This document shows, piece by piece, positions 7,755 through 16,810 of a stretch of 43,560 nt of DNA. Made by a program: the position numbers and the translations under genes. Under the pieces are notes generated by a model. The model ran no database searches. It saw only the letters and a list, made by a program, of their open reading frames with translations, and was not told the DNA's origin. Origin of the DNA: a virus; IMG/VR virus record IMGVR_UViG_3300021964_011721, positions 1 to 43,560 of that record. The stretch is one strand, 5' to 3'. Positions within the stretch are counted from its first letter, which is position 1. Each line of letters opens with the position of its first letter.

Positions 7755-9573
7755 TATAACACTTTCAAATTTAGAGTTTTCTAATATGTTTTCATATGGA
7801 AAAGAAAATTCGTTAGATTTAAATAACTCAAGGATAACTCAACTTACAGCTCCAAATGGTAGTGGTAAATCATCTATTGCAATGATTATTCAAGAGATAT
7901 TATTTAATAAAAATGTTAAAGGAATTAAAAAAACAGATATTTTAAATAGATGGAGTAAAGATAAACAATGGACAGGATCATTAGAGTTTGATATTAGTGA
8001 AGTTACTTATAAGGTAAATGTTCAAAGAAGTGGATCCTCAACAAAGGTTCAGCTTCTTAAATCTGGAGTTGATATTTCAGACCATAAAGTTTTAGATACA
8101 TACAAAAAAATACAAGAAATATTAGGGCTAAACTTTGAAATATTTTCTCAACTTACATACCAATCATCGGTAGATCTTTTAGAATTTTTGAAAGCGACAG
8201 ATACTAATCGCAAAAAATTTCTAATTAATCTTTTTAATCTAGAAAAATATATCGCAATTGGAGATAAGATTAAGGTTCAAGCACAGACCCTTGATAAAGA
8301 ATTTAATATCCAAAAGGGTGAGTTAAAATCTGTTGAAGACTTTTTAAATTCAACAATTATCCCTGAGAAAAAAGACTTTTCAAAAGTTGAGGAAGTAGAT
8401 ACCTCCATTCAGCAGAGAATCGGTGTATTAGAGCAAGAAGTAAAAAACTATAAGCAAACTTGTATGACCATTGATAAAAACAACATGTATAAAGATGAAA
8501 TTGCTCAACTAACTTTTCATTCAGGTATGAGAAAACCAGCTGAGTTTCAATACTATGATGAATACCAGACTCTAAAAAGTGATTTAATAGTTCTTAGATC
8601 TCAAATCGAGACTGATAAAAAAAGTTTAAATGAAATAGACTTAACAGATGTATGTCCTTCTTGCAATCAACAAATGGATGTATCTCATTTAGAAAAGCTA
8701 AAAGAAGAACTGTCTGAAAAAATACAAAAATCTCAAACAACTTATGACTCAGCAATGGTTAAAGCTTCTATCTGGAGTTCGGAAATTACTGCAATTAATA
8801 ACGAACTTAAAATCTTTAATGAAAACGAAGAAACAATCAAAAAATTTGAACAACTATCACAACTCTTTGACAAATCACTTTCCTCTGAGTATCCAAACAT
8901 TAGTCAGATTAATGCAGAATTAGATGATTTAAATAATATTTACCTAAAACAAATCCAAAAAGCAGAACAAAATAATCGATACAACGAATCAATTGCTGCT
9001 CATAATGCTAAGGTTGATGCTCTAACAGAACAAAAAAATGAATTTTTAATTAGACAGAAAAGTCTAAAAGGTAGTATATTATCTAAATCAAATAAGATAA
9101 ATTCTTTAAATATTCTTAAAAAAGCTTTTTCAACCTCTGGAATTGTAGCTTTTAAGCTTGAGAATTTAACTAAAGAATTAGAAGTTTCTATTAATTTTTA
9201 CTTATCTTTACTAAGTGACGGTCAGTTCCAAGTAGAGTTTACTCTTGATAAAGAGAAGTTAAATATTTCCGTCATAAATAACGGTGTTAGTACTCCTATT
9301 GAAACTGTATCAGGCGGTGAATTTAGTAGGATACAGACTTCTATACTCTTAGCAATAAGATCACTACTCTCAAAACTAGGAGGAAGTAGTATAAATCTTT
9401 TATTCTTAGATGAGATTACAGGGGTATTAGACGACGAAGGAAAAGATAAGTTAATCGAAGTTCTTCAAAGCGAAAATGATTTAAACGTATTTTTAATTTC
9501 ACACGACTTTACGCATCCTTTAATCGATAAAATATCGATTGTTAAAAATGATAATATAAGTTCTATTCAGTAA
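7747..9573 (+). CDS. 46: SbcC/gp46-like recombination ATPase
   Basis: A 608-residue SMC-like ATPase. Walker A is APNGSGKSS at about residues 35-43. Two coiled-coil arms flank the zinc hook CPSCNQQM at about residue 302. The ABC signature SGGEFSR is near 521 and Walker B LLFLDE near 549, with a D-loop GVLDDEG and the H-loop ISHDF following. It pairs with gp47 (Mre11/SbcD) in DNA end processing. The coiled coils are short, as in T4 gp46 (about 560 residues), unlike the 1000-residue bacterial SbcC. It sits 8 nt before nrdA, linking replication and nucleotide genes in one transcription direction. Confidence 0.93.
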   Translation: MSNITLSNLEFSNMFSYGKENSLDLNNSRITQLTAPNGSGKSSIAMIIQEILFNKNVKGIKKTDILNRWSKDKQWTGSLEFDISEVTYKVNVQRSGSSTKVQLLKSGVDISDHKVLDTYKKIQEILGLNFEIFSQLTYQSSVDLLEFLKATDTNRKKFLINLFNLEKYIAIGDKIKVQAQTLDKEFNIQKGELKSVEDFLNSTIIPEKKDFSKVEEVDTSIQQRIGVLEQEVKNYKQTCMTIDKNNMYKDEIAQLTFHSGMRKPAEFQYYDEYQTLKSDLIVLRSQIETDKKSLNEIDLTDVCPSCNQQMDVSHLEKLKEELSEKIQKSQTTYDSAMVKASIWSSEITAINNELKIFNENEETIKKFEQLSQLFDKSLSSEYPNISQINAELDDLNNIYLKQIQKAEQNNRYNESIAAHNAKVDALTEQKNEFLIRQKSLKGSILSKSNKINSLNILKKAFSTSGIVAFKLENLTKELEVSINFYLSLLSDGQFQVEFTLDKEKLNISVINNGVSTPIETVSGGEFSRIQTSILLAIRSLLSKLGGSSINLLFLDEITGVLDDEGKDKLIEVLQSENDLNVFLISHDFTHPLIDKISIVKNDNISSIQ

Positions 9574-9581
9574 GGCACAAA

Positions 9582-11885
9582 ATGATTCAAGTAACTAAAA
9601 GAGATGGTTCTTCAGAGCCAATAACTATTGATAAGCTACATAAAGTAGTATCTTATGCATGTGATGGTATAGCAGGGGTTTCAGCAAGTGAAGTAGAAAT
9701 ACATTCTCAAATACAATTTTTTGACGGCATTAAGTCATCTGATGTACAAGAAACACTAATTAAATCAGCAGCGGATTTAATATCAGAGCAAACTCCTAAC
9801 TATCAGTGGGTAGCAGGTAGGCTTATTAATTATCATCTCCGTAAGATGGTTTATGGACAATTTGATCCATGGCACTTATCAGATTTAATAAAATTTAATA
9901 TAGATGCGGGATTCTATGACTCTGAAATTTTAAAATCATACAGCAAAAATGAGTTAGAAAAACTTAATTCTTTTATTAAGCACCAGAGAGATGATACACT
10001 AACCTATGCAGCTATGGAACAATTTAGAGGTAAATATTTAGTTCAAAATCGTGTTACTAAACAGATATATGAAACTCCTCAAATGGCCTACATGCTTATA
10101 GCTATGACCTTATTCCAAGCATACACAAAAGAAAATAGACTAAAATGGGTAAAGGATTACTATGACGCAATTAGCACCTTTGATATTTCTCTACCCACTC
10201 CTGTTATGGCAGGTGTACGGACTCCGCAGAGACAATTTAGTTCCTGTGTCCTTATTGAAACAGATGACTCTTTAGACTCTATTAATGCTACCACTAGTTC
10301 TATTGTTAAGTATGTAAGCCAAAAAGCGGGTATTGGAATTGGGGCAGGCAGTATTAGGGCACTTGGGTCTCCCATCAGAAGTGGTGATGCGTATCATACC
10401 GGTGTTATTCCTTTTTACAAGCTGTTTCAGTCAGCTACTAGATCTTGCTCTCAAGGAGGAGTACGAAACGGCGCTGCTACCCTTTACTACCCGATATGGC
10501 ATCTAGAAGTTGAGGATCTACTTGTTCTTAAAAATAATAAAGGTACAGAAGATAACCGAGTTAGGCATATAGATTATGGAGTACAGTTTAATAAACTTAT
10601 GTACGAAAGACTATTAGAAGGAGGGGATATAACACTATTTTCTCCAAGTGATGTTCCAGGACTATATACTTCTTTCTTCAATGACTATACAAGATTTAAA
10701 ATGTTATATGAAAGAGCAGAAAATAATCCTGATATCCGTAAAAAATCAATAAAAGCTATAAATCTGTTTTCTCAATTTATGGAAGAGCGTAAAAATACTG
10801 GTCGCATATATTTAATGAATGTTGATCATGCTAATACACATAGTTCTTTTGACGAAGCTATAGCCCCTGTAAAACAGTCAAATCTGTGTTGCGAGATAGA
10901 TTTACCCACCAAACCTCTTAATGATTTCAGTGACGATGAGGGGGAAATAGCTCTTTGTACCCTTTCAGCAATTAACTGGGGTAATATTAAAAGTCCTGAA
11001 GAATTTGAAAAACCTTGTGAATTAGCAGTTAGAGGACTTGATGCTCTTTTAGATTATCAGAACTACCCTGTTAAGGCAGCTGAACGAGCTACCATGTATA
11101 GAAGACCTATAGGAGTTGGAATAATAAATTTAGCGTATTGGTTAGCTAAAAATGATACGACATATCAAAACCCTAATTTAGAGTTAGTTGATGAGTACGC
11201 GGAAGCTTGGAGTTATTACTTAACAAAAGCATCTGTTAAACTTGCAAAAGAGCAAGGCGCGTGTACAGGAACTCAAGAGACTAAATACTCAAAAGGCATA
11301 ACTCCTAACATGACCTATAAAGATGACTTAAATGAGCTATTACCACATGTAGAAAGACTCCCATGGGATGAGTTAAGAACAGAACTTAAAGAATATGGAA
11401 TACGTAATTCAACTCTTATGGCTCTTATGCCTGCAGAAACTTCAGCACAAATTAGCAACGCAACAAATGGTATAGAACCTCCAAGATCTTTCGTATCCGT
11501 AAAGCAGTCTAAAGATGGTGTCTTAAAACAAGTTGTTCCTGGTATTCATAAGCTACGTAATAAGTACGATTTACTATGGGATCAGAAATCTCCACAAGGA
11601 TACTTAAAAATATGTGCAGTATTACAAAAGTATATAGATCAAGGTATATCAGTAAATACATCTTATAATCCTACCTTTTTTGAAGATGAAAAGATTCCCA
11701 TGAGTACTATGATACAAGACTTACTTATGTTCTATAAGTACGGAGGTAAGCAGCTATACTATTTTAATACTTTTGACGGTCAAGGGGAGATTGATCTTAA
11801 TAAAATGAATGGCATAGATAAAACAAGAGAAGAATTTGACACCGAAGAAGAGTATGATGAATATTGTGAAAGCTGTGTCCTATAA
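9582..11885 (+). CDS. nrdA: Ribonucleoside-diphosphate reductase, class Ia large subunit
   Basis: This 767-residue enzyme reduces ribonucleoside diphosphates to deoxy forms. An N-terminal ATP-cone (VTKRDGSSEPI) is present, so dATP allosteric control may persist. The redox cysteines are C222 (FSSCVL) and C459 (ALCTLS). The radical-site motif NLCCE gives N434, C436 and E438, and the tyrosine pair Y726-Y727 (LYYFN) relays the radical. The C-terminus ends in CESCVL, the mobile disulfide that a glutaredoxin or thioredoxin reduces. These match the E. coli NrdA set. It is followed at 11 nt by nrdB, and a glutaredoxin gene lies 4 kb on. Confidence 0.97.
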   Translation: MIQVTKRDGSSEPITIDKLHKVVSYACDGIAGVSASEVEIHSQIQFFDGIKSSDVQETLIKSAADLISEQTPNYQWVAGRLINYHLRKMVYGQFDPWHLSDLIKFNIDAGFYDSEILKSYSKNELEKLNSFIKHQRDDTLTYAAMEQFRGKYLVQNRVTKQIYETPQMAYMLIAMTLFQAYTKENRLKWVKDYYDAISTFDISLPTPVMAGVRTPQRQFSSCVLIETDDSLDSINATTSSIVKYVSQKAGIGIGAGSIRALGSPIRSGDAYHTGVIPFYKLFQSATRSCSQGGVRNGAATLYYPIWHLEVEDLLVLKNNKGTEDNRVRHIDYGVQFNKLMYERLLEGGDITLFSPSDVPGLYTSFFNDYTRFKMLYERAENNPDIRKKSIKAINLFSQFMEERKNTGRIYLMNVDHANTHSSFDEAIAPVKQSNLCCEIDLPTKPLNDFSDDEGEIALCTLSAINWGNIKSPEEFEKPCELAVRGLDALLDYQNYPVKAAERATMYRRPIGVGIINLAYWLAKNDTTYQNPNLELVDEYAEAWSYYLTKASVKLAKEQGACTGTQETKYSKGITPNMTYKDDLNELLPHVERLPWDELRTELKEYGIRNSTLMALMPAETSAQISNATNGIEPPRSFVSVKQSKDGVLKQVVPGIHKLRNKYDLLWDQKSPQGYLKICAVLQKYIDQGISVNTSYNPTFFEDEKIPMSTMIQDLLMFYKYGGKQLYYFNTFDGQGEIDLNKMNGIDKTREEFDTEEEYDEYCESCVL

Positions 11886-11896
11886 AGGAAATTTAA

Positions 11897-13075
11897 ATGA
11901 GTGTACTAAATACAAATAAAAATGATCATACAAAAGCAAAGATGTTTCTAGATCCAGAAGACCTGGGGATGCAGAGGTTTGATACCTTAAAATATAGAGC
12001 TTTTGACAAGTTAACTGATAAGCAACTAGGATTTTTTTGGCGACCTGAAGAAGTAGACATATTACGAGATGCTTCGGACTTTAAAAATTTATCTGAACAC
12101 GAACAGCATATATTTACGTCTAATTTAAAACGTCAAATTGTCCTAGACTCTGTACAAGGCAGATCTCCAAATTTAGCTTTCTTACCTTTAGTAACAATAC
12201 CAGAGTTAGAAACATGGATTGAGACTTGGGCTTTTTCTGAAACAATTCATTCAAGATCCTATACGCATATTATTAGAAATATCTATTCTAATCCTTCAAA
12301 AATATTTGATGAATTAATGGATATAAACGAAATTGTTGACTGTGCAGAATCTATCTCTAAACACTATGATGAGCTATTAGAACTTACTCAGTGGTATCAA
12401 CTATTTGGAGAAGGTTCTCATAAAGTTGTGTCAGAAGGAGATACACATCTTACTGACGGACAAGCAGAGCTTGTAGATATTAGACAACATAAAAAGAAAG
12501 TCGATCTTTATCAATTGAAGAAACAACTATATCTTTGCATGGCAAGTGTAAATATTCTTGAAGGTGTACGCTTCTACGTTAGCTTTGCATGTTCTTGGGC
12601 TTTTGCTGAACTTAAGAAAATGGAAGGTAATGCTAAAATTATTAAGCTTATTGCTCGTGATGAGAATGTGCATCTTGGATCTACTCAGCAAATCTTAAAA
12701 TTATTACCTCAAGATGACCAAGACTATATTAAGATAGCCAAGGAGTGTGAGCAAGACGTTGTTAACATGTTTATAGAAGCGGTTGATCAAGAAAAAGCAT
12801 GGGCTGACTATTTATTCAAAGACGGTTCTATGATTGGATTAAATGCTCAATTACTGCATGACTATATTGAATGGATTGCTAACAAACGTATTACAGCAAT
12901 CGGTATTAAATCACCGTTTAAAGTGCCTAGAGCTAACCCTCTTCCTTGGACACAAAAATGGATAAGTGGGGCAGAAGTACAAGTAGCCCCACAAGAAACA
13001 GAAATCTCTAGTTATATAATTGGAGGTACTAAACAAGACGTAACACAAGACACATTTAAAGGATTTTCACTGTGA
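11897..13075 (+). CDS. nrdB: Ribonucleoside-diphosphate reductase, class Ia small subunit
   Basis: The radical-generating subunit, 392 residues. D84 (VLDSVQGR), E115 and H118 (SETIHSRSY) and a later ARDENVH pair supply the diiron ligands. The tyrosyl-radical residue falls at Y122. The N-terminal half keeps the same numbering as E. coli NrdB for these residues and its sequence is strikingly close, which fits class Ia and not a tyrosine-less subclass. The tail ends FKGFSL, resembling the C-terminal peptide that docks on NrdA. Its stop overlaps the next gene's GTG start. Confidence 0.97.
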   Translation: MSVLNTNKNDHTKAKMFLDPEDLGMQRFDTLKYRAFDKLTDKQLGFFWRPEEVDILRDASDFKNLSEHEQHIFTSNLKRQIVLDSVQGRSPNLAFLPLVTIPELETWIETWAFSETIHSRSYTHIIRNIYSNPSKIFDELMDINEIVDCAESISKHYDELLELTQWYQLFGEGSHKVVSEGDTHLTDGQAELVDIRQHKKKVDLYQLKKQLYLCMASVNILEGVRFYVSFACSWAFAELKKMEGNAKIIKLIARDENVHLGSTQQILKLLPQDDQDYIKIAKECEQDVVNMFIEAVDQEKAWADYLFKDGSMIGLNAQLLHDYIEWIANKRITAIGIKSPFKVPRANPLPWTQKWISGAEVQVAPQETEISSYIIGGTKQDVTQDTFKGFSL

Positions 13076-13476
13076 TTGATTTAAATAAATATAAAGACTT
13101 TGTAAAAGAAGTAACTTCTAATGAATCTAATTTCACCAGTTTCTTTGGCGATAACCTTGTCAAACTTGAAACAGAGTCTAAAGTTAAAATGGCTCTTCTT
13201 TTGACAGGAGCAATCGGTTTATCCTCAGAAAGCGGTGAGTTTAGTGAGATTGTAAAAAAGTGTATATTTCAAGGAAAGCCCTTAAATGACGATTCTATAT
13301 TCCACATGAAACGTGAACTAGGAGATATTATGTGGTACTGGATTAGTGCTTGTAGAGCACTTGACTTAGATCCTAATGAGGTTGTAGCTGAGAATGTTAA
13401 AAAGTTAGAGTCTAGGTATCCTGGTGGGCAATTTGATGTTTTCTATAGTGAAAATAGACAAGAGGGTGACCTTTAA
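13072..13476 (+). CDS. MazG-like nucleotide pyrophosphohydrolase
   Basis: A 134-residue all-alpha NTP pyrophosphatase. The family's metal-binding acidic helices are seen as SSESGEFSEIVKK (about residues 44-56) and KRELGDIMWYW (about 83-93). Such enzymes hydrolyse (d)NTPs to monophosphates; phage versions have been linked to nucleotide recycling or to the host ppGpp response. The start is GTG, overlapping the nrdB stop by 4 nt, which places it in the nucleotide metabolism group. Single-domain length (bacterial MazG has two such domains) is usual for phage copies. Confidence 0.85.
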   Translation: MIDLNKYKDFVKEVTSNESNFTSFFGDNLVKLETESKVKMALLLTGAIGLSSESGEFSEIVKKCIFQGKPLNDDSIFHMKRELGDIMWYWISACRALDLDPNEVVAENVKKLESRYPGGQFDVFYSENRQEGDL

Positions 13477-13492
13477 GTAAGAGGATAGTAAA

Positions 13493-13978
13493 ATGCCAGA
13501 ATATGTAAAGACACTAGATAATTTTTGGAGAGAAGACCTTAAAAAACACACATATACTAAGCAAGTACCCTTCGTTGCAAAAAATTTTGATCACTTAGAT
13601 AGATCATACTATAATAAAGACTTCTTACTTCAAAGTTTTAATAGTGAAGTACCTTGTTACGTTAAGTTTAAGGATATTTTAAATGTCGTACACGCATCTG
13701 TTAGCTGGACTAATATATTACCTAATGTTATACTTCCTACTCATAAAGATACTTTTTATACCCTTAGACAAGAACATAATGTAGAATTTGATAATTGTTT
13801 CAGGTACTTAATTTTTTTAGATAATTGGGAATTTGGACATTATGTGGGTTTTGAAGCTGTAAACATTACTCATTGGAAAGCAGGAGATGTATGGAAGTTC
13901 ACGGGTCACGAAATGCATTATGGTATAAATGCAAGTAATAATCCTTTTCACACTTGCCAAGTAAGCACATTTAAATGA
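13493..13978 (+). CDS. Short 2OG-Fe(II) oxygenase-like protein (Asp/Asn hydroxylase type)
   Basis: A 161-residue double-stranded beta-helix protein. The iron-binding HxD pair is H84 and D86 (PTHKDTF), and a distal histidine is H139 or H142 (GHEMHYG) after the strand HWKAGDVW. FRYLIFL forms the middle strand. This layout matches aspartyl/asparaginyl beta-hydroxylase-like oxygenases. The arginine that usually holds 2-oxoglutarate near the end is not obvious; the position reads NPFHTCQ. It would hydroxylate a peptide, sugar or base; nothing identifies which. It resembles the protein at 16811 in the HxD and WKAGD segments. Its stop overlaps the UDP-sugar dehydrogenase start by ATGA. Confidence 0.6.
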   Translation: MPEYVKTLDNFWREDLKKHTYTKQVPFVAKNFDHLDRSYYNKDFLLQSFNSEVPCYVKFKDILNVVHASVSWTNILPNVILPTHKDTFYTLRQEHNVEFDNCFRYLIFLDNWEFGHYVGFEAVNITHWKAGDVWKFTGHEMHYGINASNNPFHTCQVSTFK

Positions 13979-14709
13979 CTTTTGGTATTTTAGGGTATGG
14001 CTACGTAGGGAAAGCAACGCACAAAGGATTGTTAAAAGACAGCAAAGTAATCATATATGATATTACCTTTGATATCGATAAAAATATTATATATAGTGCA
14101 GATACTGTTTTTATCTGCATCCCAACAACGAGTGACGAAGACATAGATATTCTTATTAAGGAAGCAGAAGATCTTAAAAGTCACAATCCTAGTGTAGAAA
14201 TAGTTATTAGAAGCACGTTACCTCTAGGAACTAGTAATAAACTACAAACAATACTTGGCCCTATCATTTATATGCCTGAGTTTTTAAGAGAAAGATATTG
14301 GGATACTGATTGTCATAATCGACCATTAATTTATGGTTTTGATAATAATTATATACCAGAATGGCTAAAGTCAGAAAAATTTTATAAGTGTTCTACAAAA
14401 GAAGCAGAGCTTCTTAAAATGTTTTCAAATAATTTTTCTGTAATGAGAATAGCTTATGCAAACGTATTTTATGATTTAGCTCAAAGTGTAGATGCGGATT
14501 ATGATACCGTAAAGAATTTATTCTTTAAGATTCAACAGACTCAAACTTACATGGAAATTCCTGGGCATGACGGCACTAGAGGGTTTGGTGGTAAATGTCT
14601 ACCTAAAGATTTAGATTTCCTAATTAACACGCTTGAGAAGCATAAAATAAATCAAAATTGGTTTAAACACATTAGAGAGTTAAATAAGGAATGGCAAGAA
14701 AAGTTTTAG
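13975..14709 (+). CDS. UDP-glucose/GDP-mannose dehydrogenase-family protein, short form
   Basis: The N-terminal GYGYVGKATHKG is the NAD-binding loop. STLPLGTS and MPEFLRE are typical of the family, and the catalytic cysteine lies in GFGGKCLPKD near residue 208. The enzyme would oxidise the C6 hydroxyl of an NDP-hexose to a carboxylate. At 244 residues it lacks the C-terminal UDP-binding domain of full-length enzymes (about 400 or more residues), a short form also seen in some large phages. It overlaps the epimerase gene by 19 nt, so both probably act on the same NDP-sugar. Confidence 0.8.
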   Translation: MTFGILGYGYVGKATHKGLLKDSKVIIYDITFDIDKNIIYSADTVFICIPTTSDEDIDILIKEAEDLKSHNPSVEIVIRSTLPLGTSNKLQTILGPIIYMPEFLRERYWDTDCHNRPLIYGFDNNYIPEWLKSEKFYKCSTKEAELLKMFSNNFSVMRIAYANVFYDLAQSVDADYDTVKNLFFKIQQTQTYMEIPGHDGTRGFGGKCLPKDLDFLINTLEKHKINQNWFKHIRELNKEWQEKF

Positions 14710-15584
14710 TAACAGGCGCTTGTGGACTTATAGGATCTGAGCTTTGTAAACAACTTAGAGAACAAGGTTACTTTGTTGTAGGAGTTGACAATGGCTTCAG
14801 GTCTTCTCATTTTACTAATTGTGGTGATTTTGTTAAAGAATCTATAGAAAAATTTGTGTTAACTGTTCCTAACGTTTTTGATTATATATTTCATATGGGT
14901 AATATAAATGGGACTAAGTATTTTTACGACATTCCTAATCAAGTACTAGAAAATAATATTGGAGCTGACTTTGCCATCTTCAATTATGCGAAGCAAAATT
15001 CTAAATGTAAGTTAATATATGCCTCATCCAGTGAAGTCATAACGGGTACAAGAAATTATCCTACAGATGAAGAAAAGGATGTTAATATAGCCAATATTCA
15101 CAATCCCAGATGGAGTTATAGAGTAGGAAAGATTGTAGGAGAGAATTATCTAATTAACTCTACTTTAAATTATCTAATTATTAGATTTTTTAATGTTTAT
15201 AGCGAAAACAGTGAGGGTGGACATTTTGTAAAAGATTTAATAGAAAAGATAAAAAGTAGTAATTTTGAATTAATCGGTGCTAAAGAAACAAGATGTTTTT
15301 GTTACGTGGCTGACGCAGTTGACGCTGTTATAAACATTAAGGATATCTCGAATGAGATTATTAATGTTGGATCAGATGAAGAGATTTATATTTTAGACGC
15401 AGCTAACATTATCGCTAATTCTCTTAATATTAAAAACATAAAATGGAAAACTAAAAAGAGACTTGAAGGTAGTGTCAAAAGAAGAAAGCCAGATTTAAGT
15501 CTTTTAAAAAAACATTATCCATGTTATGATCCAAGATCATTTGCTAAGGGGATAAGTAAAATAATAGAAATGGAAAAGAAATGA
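14691..15584 (+). CDS. NAD-dependent sugar epimerase/dehydratase (extended SDR)
   Basis: A 297-residue extended short-chain dehydrogenase. TGACGLIG (residues 8-15) binds NAD(P), YASSSEV supplies the catalytic serine, and Y143-x3-K147 (SYRVGK) is the catalytic pair. RFFNVYSE and the late region resemble UDP-glucuronate decarboxylases and UDP-glucose 4-epimerases. Following a UDP-sugar dehydrogenase, it may convert the uronic acid to a pentose or epimerise it; the precise product cannot be read. Its ATG lies inside the end of the dehydrogenase gene and its own stop overlaps the glutaredoxin start by ATGA. Confidence 0.85.
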   Translation: MARKVLVTGACGLIGSELCKQLREQGYFVVGVDNGFRSSHFTNCGDFVKESIEKFVLTVPNVFDYIFHMGNINGTKYFYDIPNQVLENNIGADFAIFNYAKQNSKCKLIYASSSEVITGTRNYPTDEEKDVNIANIHNPRWSYRVGKIVGENYLINSTLNYLIIRFFNVYSENSEGGHFVKDLIEKIKSSNFELIGAKETRCFCYVADAVDAVINIKDISNEIINVGSDEEIYILDAANIIANSLNIKNIKWKTKKRLEGSVKRRKPDLSLLKKHYPCYDPRSFAKGISKIIEMEKK

Positions 15585-15814
15585 ATAACATAGTTGTGTG
15601 GTCAAAAGAAAACTGTATGTACTGTGATATGGCTAAAAGACTTCTAAACAAAAAAGAAATAGTTTTTGAAGAGAAAAAAATAGGTTATGGTTACGAAAAA
15701 GAAGATTTATTAAAGGAAGTACCAAATGCACGAACGGTACCTCAAATAATAATTGACGGTAAGGTGATAGGTGGTTATAATGATCTTAACAATTACTTTA
15801 ACAAAGGAAATTAA
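15581..15814 (+). CDS. Glutaredoxin
   Basis: A 77-residue thioredoxin-fold protein with active-site C12-M-Y-C15, the cis-proline loop TVPQI and the glutathione-binding GGYNDL turn. It probably passes electrons to the C-terminal CESC pair of the phage NrdA, as phage glutaredoxins such as T4 NrdC do. It does not sit beside nrdA/nrdB but about 2.5 kb downstream of nrdB, after the sugar genes. It overlaps its upstream neighbour by 4 nt and PhoH by 1 nt. Confidence 0.92.
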   Translation: MNNIVVWSKENCMYCDMAKRLLNKKEIVFEEKKIGYGYEKEDLLKEVPNARTVPQIIIDGKVIGGYNDLNNYFNKGN

Positions 15815-16515
15815 TGCCAAACGGAAACGGTAATGGGAAAACCCACTTAAAAAGAGTTAGAATCGATGATTTACTAACATTCCAACCTATAACAGACAAT
15901 CAAACTTTAACTTATGACGCGTATAAAAACCATAAACACTTATTGTTACATGGTATAGCTGGTACAGGAAAAACATTTTTGAGTTTGTATCTTGCGTTAG
16001 AAGATGTTTTAGACCCCTCAACTGTATACGATGATGTTTTTATAGTAAGATCTGTTGTATCCACCAGAGACATTGGATTTTTACCAGGTGATGAACAAGA
16101 AAAAGTTTCTATTTATGAAGCTCCTTATAGATCAATATGTAGAGAGCTTTTTGGATTAAAAGATTCTTATGATTCTTTAAAGCAACAAAATAATGTAAAA
16201 TTTATGAGTACCTCATTTATTAGAGGAATCACTATAAATAATGCAGTTGTCATAGTTGATGAGTGTCAAAATTTAAACTTTCATGAACTTGATAGTATAA
16301 TTACACGTATAGGCAAAAACAGCAAGATTATATTCTGTGGTGATTATACTCAGTCAGATTTAACTCGTGAAGTTGATAAACGAGGAATAGTAAATTTTAT
16401 GAAGATCTTAAAAGAGCTTCCAGAGTTTACTACAGTTGAGTTTGGTATTAATGATATTGTAAGAAGTGATTTTTTAAAATCATATATTATAGCCAAGTAT
16501 AAACTAGGCTATTAA
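15814..16515 (+). CDS. phoH: PhoH-like ATPase
   Basis: A 233-residue P-loop ATPase. Walker A is GIAGTGKT at about residues 47-54, preceded by a conserved HLLLHG strand. Walker B VVIVDECQN is near 145, and a late FCGDYTQSD matches the PhoH sensor motif. PhoH-like genes are common in marine phages; the activity is ATP hydrolysis, with RNA helicase activity reported for some relatives, and the phage function is not settled. The N-terminal PNGNGNGK stretch is low-complexity and probably disordered. Confidence 0.9.
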   Translation: MPNGNGNGKTHLKRVRIDDLLTFQPITDNQTLTYDAYKNHKHLLLHGIAGTGKTFLSLYLALEDVLDPSTVYDDVFIVRSVVSTRDIGFLPGDEQEKVSIYEAPYRSICRELFGLKDSYDSLKQQNNVKFMSTSFIRGITINNAVVIVDECQNLNFHELDSIITRIGKNSKIIFCGDYTQSDLTREVDKRGIVNFMKILKELPEFTTVEFGINDIVRSDFLKSYIIAKYKLGY

Positions 16516-16526
16516 GGAGAAAAGAA

Positions 16527-16802
16527 ATGTCAGGAAATGTTTGGTCATGCGCTGATTATGAAATATTAAGAGTTGAGCAAAAAAGTGATAATACAGAGTA
16601 TAAAGTTACTTTACAAAGATTGCCAGAAAGCAGTTATCCTCAATACACTGTTATTAATATGCTTAGTAATGAGGTTGATGAAGATGGTATCATCAAATTC
16701 CCACATAGTCTAGCACTAAGTGATTTTTTAGCTAATGTTATCCCAAGTGTTAATGCAGCAATAGCAGCAGATGATGCTGAATCATTTACAAATTTATCTT
16801 AG
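16527..16802 (+). CDS. Small hypothetical protein
   Basis: A 91-residue protein that I do not recognise. An AAGGAG Shine-Dalgarno lies 6 nt before the ATG, so it is very likely translated. The first half is predicted beta strands (EYKVTLQRL) and the last third a helix rich in alanine and aspartate. No cysteine pair, signal or membrane segment suggests a function. It lies between phoH and a 2OG oxygenase-like gene. Confidence 0.65.
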   Translation: MSGNVWSCADYEILRVEQKSDNTEYKVTLQRLPESSYPQYTVINMLSNEVDEDGIIKFPHSLALSDFLANVIPSVNAAIAADDAESFTNLS

Positions 16803-16810
16803 AGGTTGAA

